64,000 bases of DNA from Lentisphaerae bacterium ADurb.Bin242. Its GTDB lineage: Bacteria; Verrucomicrobiota; Lentisphaeria; Victivallales; UBA1829. The DNA lies in assembly GCA_002069785.1 (NCBI GenBank), contig MWCA01000022.1:1-64000 (forward strand). Direction: 5' to 3'. This document shows positions 34,424 through 43,334 of the stretch, piece after piece; within the stretch, counting starts at the first letter, position 1, and each line of letters begins with the position of its first letter. The position numbers and the translations under genes were made by a program. Under the pieces are notes generated by a model. That model did not search any database. It was not told the origin of the DNA and saw only the letters and a program-made list of their open reading frames with translations.

Positions 34424-35653
34424 ATGTATTATTTTAAATGCAACAGAAAAAAGAAGACCTGTCTCGGGTATGATGTGTTGTGCGGAGCCCAAAAGCGGAT
34501 CTCCTGGATCTTCGATCAGTTTGAACGTCTTTATGTATCTTTTTCAGGCGGCAAAGACAGTACGGTATTGTTTCATTTATGCGCGGAAGAAGCGCACAAA
34601 CGCGGTCGTAAATTCGGCTTGTTGTTTATTGATTGGGAGTGTCAATACCGCTTGACCATCGAACATGTGTCCAAGATGGTCAAACTGTATTCCGATGTCA
34701 TCGATTTATACTGGTGCTGCATCCCGCTGCGAACGGTGAACGCCGTCAGTGTGTTTGAACCGGAGTGGATCGCCTGGGAAGAAGGCAAGGAATGGATTCG
34801 GGAAAAACCCGAGTGTGCCATCAAGGAAGGTTCATTTTTTCCATTTCATCAGGGAGTCCTCACTTTTGAGGAATTCATTGTTCTTTTTGGGAAATGGTAT
34901 TCCCGCAAGCAGAAAACGGCCTGTCTGGTCGGCATTCGCGCCGCAGAATCTTTGAATCGCTGGATTTCCGTCGCTTCCGACCGCTACAAGCAGACCTTCC
35001 AGGACAGGCGCTGGACGACCAAAGTCGGAGAATATGTTTACAATGCCTATCCGATTTATGACTGGAAAACCGAAGATATCTGGACTTACTGCGGCAAATT
35101 CAATAAGATATACAATCGTTTGTATGACCGCTTTTATCAGGCCGGAGTTCCGCTCAGCAAGATGCGGATTTGCGAACCCTACGGCAATGAACAGCGGCAG
35201 GCCCTTGACCTTTATCATATTATCGAACCGGAAACATGGGGACGAATGGTAGCCCGTGTAAACGGGGCGAATTTCGGTGCGGTTTATGCCAAAACGCGCG
35301 GAATCATCCTTGGAAACTATACCATTACCAAACCGGAACAATACTCTTGGGAAGAATTTGTGAAACTTCTCCTGAATTCAATGCCATTCCAGACTGCGGA
35401 ACACTACCGCAACAAGCTTGCCGTGTATTTGAACTGGTGGCGAACCAACGGCGGACTGTTGAACGGCATCCCCGACGAACAATCCGGCGATCTTGGAGCC
35501 AAAGACATTCCCAGCTGGAGGCGTATCTGCAAGTGCATCCTGAAAAATGATTATTGGTGCAAAATGCTTTGTTTTTCGCCAACCAAAACCTTGGCATATC
35601 AGAAATATTGCGAACTCATAAGACGAAAGAGGGAACTATGGCGTTTAATTTGA
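34424..35653 (+). CDS. ibrA: IbrA-like phosphoadenosine phosphosulfate reductase-family protein (DUF3440-type)
   Basis: The PP-loop SGGKDS lies at residues 41-46 (LYVSFSGGKDSTVLFHL), which binds ATP in PAPS reductases and tRNA sulfurtransferases. The rest, including DWECQYRLTIEHV, GIRAAESLNRW and YPIYDWKTEDIW, matches the IbrA/DUF3440 group rather than true PAPS reductase, and the C-terminal ECGLHECN-type motif of CysH is absent. IbrA and IbrB together affect expression of immunoglobulin-binding proteins in E. coli; the biochemical role is unknown. It is followed by a ParB-like gene with a 16-base overlap, the same pairing as in ibrAB. The exact start is uncertain. Confidence 0.8.
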   Translation: MYYFKCNRKKKTCLGYDVLCGAQKRISWIFDQFERLYVSFSGGKDSTVLFHLCAEEAHKRGRKFGLLFIDWECQYRLTIEHVSKMVKLYSDVIDLYWCCIPLRTVNAVSVFEPEWIAWEEGKEWIREKPECAIKEGSFFPFHQGVLTFEEFIVLFGKWYSRKQKTACLVGIRAAESLNRWISVASDRYKQTFQDRRWTTKVGEYVYNAYPIYDWKTEDIWTYCGKFNKIYNRLYDRFYQAGVPLSKMRICEPYGNEQRQALDLYHIIEPETWGRMVARVNGANFGAVYAKTRGIILGNYTITKPEQYSWEEFVKLLLNSMPFQTAEHYRNKLAVYLNWWRTNGGLLNGIPDEQSGDLGAKDIPSWRRICKCILKNDYWCKMLCFSPTKTLAYQKYCELIRRKRELWRLI

Positions 35654-36171
35654 AAGCATTTGAAAAAAAACCGTCATGGGCGGAATGGCATCCGGTTGCA
35701 AAAACCTATTGGATTCCGATTAACCTGATCGAAGCAAATGACTATAATCCCAATGTCATTGCTCCGCCGGAAATGCACCTGCTGGAACTTTCCATCAATG
35801 AAGACGGCTACACCCAGCCCATTGTTGTGTGGCTGCGCGAAGATCGTAAATTTGAAGTGGTGGACGGGTTCCACCGCTTTCGCATCGGCAGGGAAAAGGG
35901 ATTTTCTCATTTGCCGTGTGTTGTGTTGAACCGTCATGAACAAGATCGCGGGGACCGTATCGCCTCCACGATTCGTCACAACCGGGCCAGAGGAAAGCAT
36001 CAAGTCGCCGAGATGAGCAAAATTGTTCTTGAATTGAAAAGACGCAACTGGAGCAATGAAAAAATCGGCCGCGAGCTGGGGATGGACCCCGACGAAGTGC
36101 TCCGGCTTTCTCAAGTCGGAGGGCTGGCCGACATGTTTGCCAACCGGACTTTTTCTGAAGCATGGAAGTAA
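35638..36171 (+). CDS. ibrB: IbrB-like ParB-domain protein
   Basis: The ParB/Srx fold is clear: PINLIEANDYNPNVIAPPEM, LELSINEDGYTQPIVVW, VVDGFHRFRIGREKG, and DRIASTIRHNRARGKHQV. This fold is now known to bind or hydrolyse nucleotides. A C-terminal HTH-like segment (WSNEKIGRELGMDPDEVLRL) suggests DNA binding. The start at 35638 follows GAGGG and lies inside the 3' end of ibrA, so the pair is coupled. Length 177 aa. Such pairs are usually carried by prophages or islands; here they sit beside the CRISPR remnant. Confidence 0.82.
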   Translation: MAFNLKAFEKKPSWAEWHPVAKTYWIPINLIEANDYNPNVIAPPEMHLLELSINEDGYTQPIVVWLREDRKFEVVDGFHRFRIGREKGFSHLPCVVLNRHEQDRGDRIASTIRHNRARGKHQVAEMSKIVLELKRRNWSNEKIGRELGMDPDEVLRLSQVGGLADMFANRTFSEAWK

Positions 36172-36257
36172 GACAGGGGGAAATACGGGCATTCCCGAGG
36201 AGTTTGCAAGTTTGCAAGCCGGAATAAAAGCGGTCCGCAAAAACAAGGATATTGCAT

Positions 36258-36286
36258 TTGACAGAGTTTCTTTTTCATGTTACTAT
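36258..36286 (+). promoter_or_regulatory. Promoter of AraC-type regulator gene
   Basis: TTGACA (36258-36263), 17 bases, TACTAT (36281-36286). It reads into the regulator at 36319 with a leader of about 26 bases. Confidence 0.7.
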
Positions 36287-36318
36287 ACACCGTAAACCAA
36301 TCAAGGGAGTTCCATTTC

Positions 36319-37083
36319 ATGCAGGAAAGTTCCGCGGAAATGCCGGAATTATTGTATTTCGGACGGGGCGACACACCGTCTCTCCGGCCTCACAAACATG
36401 CTTTTTATCAAATTGAATTCTGTCTCTCGGGGCGCCTGACCGGGAAAACGGAAACGGAAGTTTTTTCCCTCGCGGCCGGAGATTTCTGGCTGATTCCCCC
36501 GGAGCTGAAGCATCACTTCCTGGACAGCCTGGAGCCGTATGAATACCTCTCTTTCAAGTTCAACTGCAACCGGATTCTTCCGCCGATCCGGGGAAACGAT
36601 CCGGTCGTCCGGTATTTTCTCGACCGGATTCTCGAGGTCATCAGTCCGGCGAAAGGTTTTTCCCCGTTCACTCCGGAAGGCAAGCTGATCGTGGAAAGCC
36701 ATCTAGGCGGATTATTGCGTCATCTGGCCGCTTCCTCGCGGGAAGTCCCCCGGGAGTCGCCGTTCGTCATGGCGATCCGGGAAGAGGTCTGTCAGGAGGG
36801 CTACGCGGTCAACGTCTCGCTGCTGGCGGAAAGTCTGCATCTTACACGCTCCCAGCTTCAATACCGTTTCGCCAAGGAACACCACGGAAACACAAACATC
36901 AAACATTTCATCGAAGAGATACTGGTCTCGCTGGCCGACCGGCATCTGAAATATTCTCCGATGAACCTTTCGGAAATCGCAAAGGAAATGAACTTCCCGT
37001 CCATCTATACTTTTTCCCGGTTCTACAAACGGAAAACCGGAATGTCCCCGCTCCAATACCGGAAAAAACTTGCATGCGGATAA
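36319..37083 (+). CDS. AraC-family transcriptional regulator with cupin sensor
   Basis: The N-terminal 140 residues form a cupin-type ligand domain (LRPHKHAFYQIEFCLSGRLTG, AAGDFWLIPPELKHHFLD). The C-terminal 100 residues hold two HTH motifs (NVSLLAESLHLTRSQLQYRF and LSEIAKEMNFPSIYTFSRFYKRKTGMSPLQYRKK) of the AraC/XylS family. It probably controls sugar or glycan genes; no obvious target is adjacent, since the next gene is a TPR lipoprotein on the same strand. RBS AGGGAG; start 36319. Confidence 0.87.
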   Translation: MQESSAEMPELLYFGRGDTPSLRPHKHAFYQIEFCLSGRLTGKTETEVFSLAAGDFWLIPPELKHHFLDSLEPYEYLSFKFNCNRILPPIRGNDPVVRYFLDRILEVISPAKGFSPFTPEGKLIVESHLGGLLRHLAASSREVPRESPFVMAIREEVCQEGYAVNVSLLAESLHLTRSQLQYRFAKEHHGNTNIKHFIEEILVSLADRHLKYSPMNLSEIAKEMNFPSIYTFSRFYKRKTGMSPLQYRKKLACG

Positions 37084-37190
37084 GATTTTCCCGTCCATCG
37101 GGAGATGCGATCCGCAAAGGGATGCCCGGGCCGTCCGCGCCCTCTTCTTTCCCTTTTCGGGAAAATCCCGGGGAAAAAACGTCTTTTCCC

Positions 37191-37219
37191 TTGAAAAAAC
37201 CTCTTTTCAGATATACTAT
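37191..37219 (+). promoter_or_regulatory. Promoter of TPR lipoprotein-dnaG unit
   Basis: TTGAAA (37191-37196), 17 bases, TACTAT (37214-37219), 31 bases before the lipoprotein start codon. Confidence 0.65.
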
Positions 37220-37250
37220 ACTGCTCTTACTTCAATCATCAGGAGTTTTT

Positions 37251-38012
37251 ATGAAACATATTCATATCTGGGTATTCGGGATATGCTTTTCGGTCCTCTT
37301 TCTCTGTGCGTGTTCGGCCCCGCCGGAACCGGTCGGCTCCCTGCTGTCCAAAGCCTGCGCCAAGGCGTCGAACGGCGACTGGCTCGGCGCGGACACTCTT
37401 GCCAGACAAGTCCTCAAGCAGGAAAACGCCAATATCGACGCTTTGCTGCTGTGCGCGCTGGCCCGGAGCAATCTGGACTCGGAACGCGAAGCGATCGACT
37501 ATGCCATGAAAGCCGCCGAACTGGCGCCGGGAAATTTCCATGCGCAGTACATCAAGGGATTCCTGCTTTACAAGAGCGGAAAATACGATCTGGCGCTCGG
37601 CCCGCTGCGCGCCGCCCGGAACCTTCGCGAAGACGATTTGAACACCCTGATCCTTCTGGCGCAGACCTCCTACGTCCGGAAAAATCTGATTCAGTCCGCC
37701 GGTTATTACTCTCTTCTGGTCCGGATTCCGAAATACGGAAACTCGCCCCTGCCCTGGAACGGGATCGGAGTCTGCTACGCCCAGAGCAATCCGCGGAAAG
37801 CGCTGGCGTTTTTCCGCAAGGCCGAACAGCTTTCCCCCTATGATCCGGCAACCGCGCTGAATCTGGCCGTCCTGTATGACGTCCACCTCCGGCAGCCCGC
37901 CGCGGCCAAGTCCTACTATGAACGGTTCCTGCGTCTTTCCACCGGCAAGGCCGAATACGATTCCATCCGGGGAACCGCCGAGCTCCGGTTCGACTCGATG
38001 AAGGGCAAATAA
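37251..38012 (+). CDS. TPR-repeat lipoprotein
   Basis: A lipoprotein signal (MKHIHIWVFGICFSVLFLCACSA, lipobox ending in cysteine) is followed by five to six tetratricopeptide repeats, for example GDWLGADTLARQVLKQEN, NFHAQYIKGFLLYKSGKYDLALG and NPRKALAFFRKAEQLSPYDPATALNLAVL. Such lipoproteins often act as scaffolds in the envelope; partners are unknown. The start at 37251 has AGGAG upstream. It lies 30 bases before dnaG and probably shares its transcript. Confidence 0.8.
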   Translation: MKHIHIWVFGICFSVLFLCACSAPPEPVGSLLSKACAKASNGDWLGADTLARQVLKQENANIDALLLCALARSNLDSEREAIDYAMKAAELAPGNFHAQYIKGFLLYKSGKYDLALGPLRAARNLREDDLNTLILLAQTSYVRKNLIQSAGYYSLLVRIPKYGNSPLPWNGIGVCYAQSNPRKALAFFRKAEQLSPYDPATALNLAVLYDVHLRQPAAAKSYYERFLRLSTGKAEYDSIRGTAELRFDSMKGK

Positions 38013-38042
38013 TTCTGTTTTCCGAGAGGAGAGTGCGTTTGC

Positions 38043-39920
38043 GTGCCCCATATTCCTGAAGAGATCATCGACGAGATCGCCGCACGCACGGACCTGGTGG
38101 AAATCGCACTCGGTTACGTTCCCACGTTGAAACAGGCCGGGTCCCGCTGGAAGGGATGTTGTCCGTTTCATCAGGAAAAAACGCCTTCGTTCGTCATCAA
38201 TCCGGGATCGAACATGTTCCACTGCTTCGGCTGCGGCGTCGGCGGGAACACCTTCAAATTCATCATGATGATCGAGAATCTGGACTTTCCGAACGCGGTC
38301 CAGATGCTGGCGCGGAAATACAACGTCGTCATCCCGGAGCCGGACCCGCGCCGTTCCGGTTCCCGCACAAAGGAAGAGCATTCCGACTACAACCTCCGGG
38401 AACGCCTGTTTCTGCTCCACGAGAAGCTGGCGGCGTGGTATATCGCCCACCTCCGGAAAAATCCCGACTCCAAGGCGGGGCAATATTTCAAAAGCCGTCA
38501 ACTGGAACCGGACTTCGCCGCAAAATTCATGATCGGAGCCGCCCCGGACCGCTGGGACGCCATGATCGAATGGGCCCGGAGCGAAGGGTTCACCCTGGAC
38601 GAGCTCAAGGCGGCGCATCTGGTCTCCGCGAGCCAGAACACGCCCGGAAAATTCTTCGACTTCTTCCGCAACCGCCTGATCTTTCCCATCTGGAACGAAC
38701 AGGGGCGCGTGGTCGGTTTCAGCGCCCGGCAGATCGACAAGGAACAGGGCGGCGGAAAATACGTCAACAGCATGGAGAGCCCGATCTTCAAGAAGGGACG
38801 CCTTCTCTACGGGCTGAACTTCGCCCGCACGGAGATCCCCAAAAAAGGCTCCGTGATCCTCTGCGAAGGGCAGATGGACGTCATCGCCATGCACACGTCC
38901 GGATGCACCAATGCCGTCGCGCCGCAGGGCACCGCCTTCGGACAGGACCAGGCATCCATTCTCCGCCGCTATACCGACACGATCCTCCTCGCGACCGACT
39001 CCGACAGCGCGGGCGTCAACGCGGTCCTGAAAGACGCCGCCATTCTCCTTCCGATGGACTTCCAGCTGAAGGTGGTCTCCTTCCCCGGCGGGAAAGACCC
39101 CGACGAGCTGCTGCACAACGCCGGCCCGGAGGCCGTCCGCGCCGCGGTGGAACAGGCGAAGGATTTCTTTGAATTTCTGTATCTCCAGTGCACGGCAAAG
39201 CTTGACCCGGCCACGCCGTCCGGGAAAACGAAGATCGCCGCCGTCGTGATCAAATACATCCAGATGCTGGACAACGCCGTCGCCCGCGATTCCTACCTTT
39301 CGTGGCTCGGGGACCGTCTCGGGATCGCCCCCGACGCGCTGCTCGAAGAATTCGAGCGCGCCCGGTCGAAAGCGGTGCGCGAACAGACTGTCCGGCAGCG
39401 GGAATACGTTTCGCCCGAGGAGAAAAAAAAGCGGGAGGAAGCCCCTCCCCTCCCCTCCTCGCTGTCCGACCCGTTCCTGAAAATGACTTTCTCCGAACTG
39501 CTGCGGGTCCTGCTGCGCGACAAATCCAGCACGGAAAAAGCCGCCCGCGACCTTTCGCCCGATCTTCTGGACGACGGTTCGCTCTGCGTCGCGGTCCGCA
39601 CCCTGGTCCAGGCGTACCTGGATCAGCAGTGGGAACAGGCCCCGGCCCTGATCTCCCGCGCGCTTTCCGCCGCCGAAACAGACTGTTCCGCGGTGTCCGC
39701 GATTCTCGCCGAAGAGCCGGACCGCACGGTCCCGCAGGAATACAACGACAAAATCACGAAGGACTGTCTGAAGGCCATCCGGAAAACTCATCTGGAGAAA
39801 CAGATCGGCGAACTCCGCAGGGAACTGGCCGCCCTTCCGGAAGGGGAAGACCGCAAGGAGCTTCTCCGGGAGTTCATGAACCTGTCCCGCACCCTTACGC
39901 AACTGCTCAACAAACGATAA
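38043..39920 (+). CDS. dnaG: DNA primase DnaG
   Basis: DnaG synthesises RNA primers for replication. The N-terminal CHC2 zinc finger is present (CPFHQEKTPSF, then FHCFGCGVGGN), then the TOPRIM core with VILCEGQMDVIAMH and ATDSDSAG, and a C-terminal helical region for DnaB contact. At 625 aa it is of normal length. The start is GTG at 38043, with GAGAGGAG upstream. Next genes are prepilin peptidase and, further on, serA. Confidence 0.95.
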   Translation: MPHIPEEIIDEIAARTDLVEIALGYVPTLKQAGSRWKGCCPFHQEKTPSFVINPGSNMFHCFGCGVGGNTFKFIMMIENLDFPNAVQMLARKYNVVIPEPDPRRSGSRTKEEHSDYNLRERLFLLHEKLAAWYIAHLRKNPDSKAGQYFKSRQLEPDFAAKFMIGAAPDRWDAMIEWARSEGFTLDELKAAHLVSASQNTPGKFFDFFRNRLIFPIWNEQGRVVGFSARQIDKEQGGGKYVNSMESPIFKKGRLLYGLNFARTEIPKKGSVILCEGQMDVIAMHTSGCTNAVAPQGTAFGQDQASILRRYTDTILLATDSDSAGVNAVLKDAAILLPMDFQLKVVSFPGGKDPDELLHNAGPEAVRAAVEQAKDFFEFLYLQCTAKLDPATPSGKTKIAAVVIKYIQMLDNAVARDSYLSWLGDRLGIAPDALLEEFERARSKAVREQTVRQREYVSPEEKKKREEAPPLPSSLSDPFLKMTFSELLRVLLRDKSSTEKAARDLSPDLLDDGSLCVAVRTLVQAYLDQQWEQAPALISRALSAAETDCSAVSAILAEEPDRTVPQEYNDKITKDCLKAIRKTHLEKQIGELRRELAALPEGEDRKELLREFMNLSRTLTQLLNKR

Positions 39921-39932
39921 GGAGACCCCCTT

Positions 39933-40778
39933 GTGACGCTCCATGAACTGTTCGGATTTTTCAGGACCGATCCGCGATTCTTCACCTTCGGAATGGTATC
40001 GGCTTTTGCGCTCGGCTGCTGCATCGGCAGCTTCCTGAACGTGTGCATCTGGCGGGTGCCGCGCGGGATGTCGATCATTTCGCCGCCGTCCCATTGTCCG
40101 AAATGCGGTCATTCGATCACTCCGCTGGAAAACATTCCGCTGCTGAGCTGGATTTTCCTGGGAGGCAAATGCAGTTCCTGCAAGCAGCCGATCACGATCC
40201 GCTATTTTCTGGTGGAACTGACCAGCGGACTTCTTTTCTCCATGATCTTCCTGACGGTGATCGTCCGTGCGCTGCCGCCTTCCGCGATTCTGTTCTACTG
40301 GATCGCCGCGTCGATTCTTCTCTGTTCGGCCTTCACGGACTGCGAACTGGGGATCATCCCCAACGAGTTCACCTGTTTCGGGATCGCCATGGGGCTGATC
40401 CTCTCGCCGCTGTGTCCCTCCTACTGGCAGGTGAGCTCCCGCCCGACCGCCCTGCTTCTCTGTCTCGGGTCCATCCTGATCGCGGGCGGAATGATGGCGG
40501 GCTGTTCGCTTCTCGGCAAATGGATCTTCAAACGGGAAGCGCTCGGCTGGGGAGACGTGAAGCTGGTCGCGGCGGCGGCGGCCCTGCTGGGGCTACCCGG
40601 CGCCCTGTTCACCGTCATCGCGGGCAGCCTGCTGGGGCTGATCGGCTTCCCGGTCCTGCGGCTGACCGTGCGCAAATACAGACACCGCCGCTCCCTGAAA
40701 TTCGCGCCGTTCCTCGCGGTCGGCGGAATGGTCTGGATCTTCTACGCAAACCGCCTGGTCGACCTTGTCATCCCGTAA
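39933..40778 (+). CDS. pilD: Prepilin leader peptidase / N-methyltransferase (A24 family)
   Basis: This membrane aspartic peptidase removes the leaders of type IV prepilins and pseudopilins and methylates the new N-terminus. The cytoplasmic loop has two CxxC pairs (HCPKCGHSITPLENIPLLSW, KCSSCKQPITIRY), and the two catalytic aspartates lie in FTDCELGIIPNEFT and GWGDVKL. Six to eight membrane helices follow. GTG start at 39933 with AAGGAG upstream. It is the likely processing enzyme for the three pseudopilins in this window. Confidence 0.93.
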   Translation: MTLHELFGFFRTDPRFFTFGMVSAFALGCCIGSFLNVCIWRVPRGMSIISPPSHCPKCGHSITPLENIPLLSWIFLGGKCSSCKQPITIRYFLVELTSGLLFSMIFLTVIVRALPPSAILFYWIAASILLCSAFTDCELGIIPNEFTCFGIAMGLILSPLCPSYWQVSSRPTALLLCLGSILIAGGMMAGCSLLGKWIFKREALGWGDVKLVAAAAALLGLPGALFTVIAGSLLGLIGFPVLRLTVRKYRHRRSLKFAPFLAVGGMVWIFYANRLVDLVIP

Positions 40779-40812
40779 GGGAACAATCCGGCGGCTTTTT
40801 TTCCTTCCGGAC

Positions 40813-40841
40813 TTGCAAGTCGCCGGAAAATGCTGTATTTT
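40813..40841 (+). promoter_or_regulatory. Candidate promoter of serA
   Basis: TTGCAA (40813-40818), 17 bases, TATTTT (40836-40841), 41 bases upstream of the start codon. The -35 lies in the palindrome ACTTGCAAGT. Confidence 0.5.
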
Positions 40842-40882
40842 TAAAGGATTGTATTTTCACGAACCATCAGGAGGTCGGACCC

Positions 40883-42442
40883 ATGAAGAAAGTTATTATT
40901 CCCACGAAATTGGATAAGGAAGTTGCCCGGATTCTCGGAGATGCCGGATTTGAAGTCATTCAACTCCCGGAAAAACCGGTTCTCGAGCTGGCGCGGGAAA
41001 ACGCCGATGCGGAAGTCATCATCGTCCGAAGCGAAAAAGTCACTCCTGAAGTCATGGATGCCCTGCCGTCCCTCAAACTGGTGGTCCGCGCCGGAGCCGG
41101 ATACGACAACATCGACACCCAATACGCGCGCCGCAAAAACGTGGACGTGATGAATACGCCCGGAGCGAACTCGAACGCCGTGGCGGAGGAAGTCGTCGCG
41201 CTGGCGCTCGCGGCCTACCGCCAGGTCGTCCCCGCCGATGTCTCCACCCGCGAAGGCAAATGGGAGAAATCGAAGTTCATGGGACGCGAACTCACGGGAA
41301 AAACCGTCGGAATTCTCGGGCTCGGGCATATCGGGCGTCTTCTGGCCAGGCGGCTCTCCGGTTTTGAGGTCACCGTGCTCGCGTTCGACCCCGTCCTCTC
41401 CACGGACATGGCCGCCCAGCTCGGCGTCAAGCTCTGCACCGTCGAAGAAATCTTCGCCCAGTCCGACATCATCAGCCTTCACATCCCCGAAAACGACAGC
41501 ACCCGCGGAATGGTCAACGCCAAGCTCCTCGGCCTGATGAAAAAAGGCGCCATGCTGATCAACTGCGCCCGTTCCGGCATCGTGGATGAAGACGCCATCC
41601 GCGCCGTCAAAGCGGAAAAACAGCTTCTCTTCTGCAACGACGTCTACAAGAAAGACGCCGAGGGCCCCAAGAGCGTGGCCGACATCGCCGACGTCATGCT
41701 GCCCCACCTGGGCGCCAACACCAAGGAAGCCAACTTCCTGGCCGCCAAACGCGCCGCGGAACAGACCGTCGCCTACTTTGCGGAAGGCGTCACCACCAGC
41801 GTGGTCAACAAGGGCGTGCCCGACGGCATGGACGAGAAATTCCAGTCCCTGGCCTCGCTCCTCGCGGGCGTTTCCGCCGCCTATCTCGGCGAAGACGCTC
41901 AGATCCGCCGCATCGAAACCAGCTTTTACGGGAAACTTCACGCGTTCGGAAAATGGATGCTCGCCCCGATCACCGCGGGCATCGCCAAAGATTTCGACCC
42001 TTATCTCGGCGCGGCCGATGCCATGGAATTTCTCAAGGCGCGCGGAATCGAGATGAAGGACCGGGAAGTGGACAATGAAAAGCATTACGGCGAATCCATC
42101 ACGATCGACCTCATCACCAACTCCGGCAACGTGTCCGTCCGCGGCACGCTCACTGAAAGCCACCTGATGCTTTCCCGCATCAACAATTTCGACAAAATCT
42201 ACCTGGAGCTCAGCGGAAACAACCTGTTCGTGGAATACGGCGACACCACCGGCATCATCGGAAAAATCGCAAGCCTGCTGGGCGCCAATGCGATCAACAT
42301 CATCGACATCCGCGCCCCGCAGGACCTCGAGCGCAATCATTCCCTCGCGGTCATCAAAACCAACGTTCCGGTTCCCGCTGAATTGATTGAGCAGATCCGG
42401 GATCAGATCAAGGCGGTCAAGGCATTTTCTTTCTCATGCTGA
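40883..42442 (+). CDS. serA: D-3-phosphoglycerate dehydrogenase
   Basis: It catalyses the first step of serine synthesis, oxidising 3-phosphoglycerate with NAD. Visible are the NAD site GILGLGHIGRLLARRL, the catalytic arginine of NCARSGIVDEDAI, the histidine of MLPHLGANTKEA, then the intervening domain and a C-terminal ACT-like domain (NNLFVEYGDTTGIIGKIASLLG). At 519 aa it is the long form. RBS AGGAGG, start 40883. It overlaps folK by 7 bases. Confidence 0.93.
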   Translation: MKKVIIPTKLDKEVARILGDAGFEVIQLPEKPVLELARENADAEVIIVRSEKVTPEVMDALPSLKLVVRAGAGYDNIDTQYARRKNVDVMNTPGANSNAVAEEVVALALAAYRQVVPADVSTREGKWEKSKFMGRELTGKTVGILGLGHIGRLLARRLSGFEVTVLAFDPVLSTDMAAQLGVKLCTVEEIFAQSDIISLHIPENDSTRGMVNAKLLGLMKKGAMLINCARSGIVDEDAIRAVKAEKQLLFCNDVYKKDAEGPKSVADIADVMLPHLGANTKEANFLAAKRAAEQTVAYFAEGVTTSVVNKGVPDGMDEKFQSLASLLAGVSAAYLGEDAQIRRIETSFYGKLHAFGKWMLAPITAGIAKDFDPYLGAADAMEFLKARGIEMKDREVDNEKHYGESITIDLITNSGNVSVRGTLTESHLMLSRINNFDKIYLELSGNNLFVEYGDTTGIIGKIASLLGANAINIIDIRAPQDLERNHSLAVIKTNVPVPAELIEQIRDQIKAVKAFSFSC

Positions 42443-42987
42443 AAAAAAACAACAGCGGCGATTCCCCCGCCTCTCCGCACTGCGGAGGGGTGTTTCTGGC
42501 GCTCGGGTCCAACAAGGGCGACCGGGTGCTTCATCTGCGCAATGCGGTGCAGGGCCTGATCCGGAACCGTTTTCTTGTCCGCCGCGTGTCCTCCGTCTAC
42601 GAAACCGATCCGGTCGGCTGCGAAGCGGGCGCGGGAGCGTTTCTCAATTGCGTGGTCGGAGGTAGCTGGGATTCCACGCCGGAGGCGCTTCTGGCTCTCT
42701 GCCAGGCATTGGAAAGGGAGGAGGGACGCGATCCGGCGCATCCTCACTGGGTGTCCCGGGAGCTGGATATCGACATCATTCTGTTCGGCAGCAGCCGGAT
42801 CGACAACGGACTTCTGCAAATTCCGCATCCTCTGGCGCACAAACGCGCGTTCGTGATGATTCCCCTTCATGAAATCGCCCCGAACGTCGTCTTTCCGAAT
42901 CATGCGCAAAGCACCGAGATGCTTCTGAAGAATCTGATCCCGATCACGGGAATCCGTCTCGCCGAAGAAATTCCATCCCTGCTTTGA
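42436..42987 (+). CDS. folK: 2-amino-4-hydroxy-6-hydroxymethyldihydropteridine pyrophosphokinase
   Basis: It transfers pyrophosphate from ATP in folate synthesis. Conserved blocks are LALGSNKGDRVLHLRNAV, RVSSVYETDPVG, the metal-binding ELDIDIILFG and the signature PHPLAHKRAFVMIPLHEIAP. About 183 aa; an N-terminal tail of 20 residues precedes the domain. Its start overlaps the serA stop, which suggests coupling, though the pathways differ. Confidence 0.93.
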   Translation: MLKKNNSGDSPASPHCGGVFLALGSNKGDRVLHLRNAVQGLIRNRFLVRRVSSVYETDPVGCEAGAGAFLNCVVGGSWDSTPEALLALCQALEREEGRDPAHPHWVSRELDIDIILFGSSRIDNGLLQIPHPLAHKRAFVMIPLHEIAPNVVFPNHAQSTEMLLKNLIPITGIRLAEEIPSLL

Positions 42988-43334
42988 GCTTTCCGGAGTG
43001 TTTCTCCCGAGAAACGATGAAAAGGAGGCAGCCGGGTTGACAACTGTTGAAAATCGCAGCCTTTTTTGGAAACCCGTAAAAAAAACATTTATTTTTTTGT
43101 CATGGTGTTTTCTGCCGGAATTACAGAATAAGTTTGCGCAAAGGTTCGATTTTATCTTGAAAATAAATTTGTAAAAAACAGATTGCATGGTACATTTCCT
43201 CTGTTGGATACATTGGAATGTTCGGTGGTGTTGAATCAATTTCGGGATTTTTCGGAAAAACGCGTTGTTTTGCAAAAATCAGCTTGTTTTGTGGAACTTT
43301 TCGAAATGACACATGTCAAAGGAGTTAATTGGGC
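42988..43334. other. Intergenic region before ECF sigma gene
   Basis: No gene is visible. It is AT rich, with TTGACA at 43037 lacking a good partner. The clearest element is the ECF-type motif at 43293-43320 described separately. Confidence 0.5.
43293..43320 (+). promoter_or_regulatory. Possible ECF-type promoter of sigma gene
   Basis: GGAACTT (43293-43299), 15 bases, GTCAAA (43315-43320) resembles RpoE-type promoters and would mean autoregulation. However, the -10 overlaps the ribosome binding site, so a transcript from here would be nearly leaderless. It may be chance. Confidence 0.3.

Noticed and set aside
34353..34655. ORF starting MAKLQKPGKTCLKPNR before the IbrA-like gene
   Set aside because: It overlaps the conserved PP-loop region in another frame; at best a short leader peptide.
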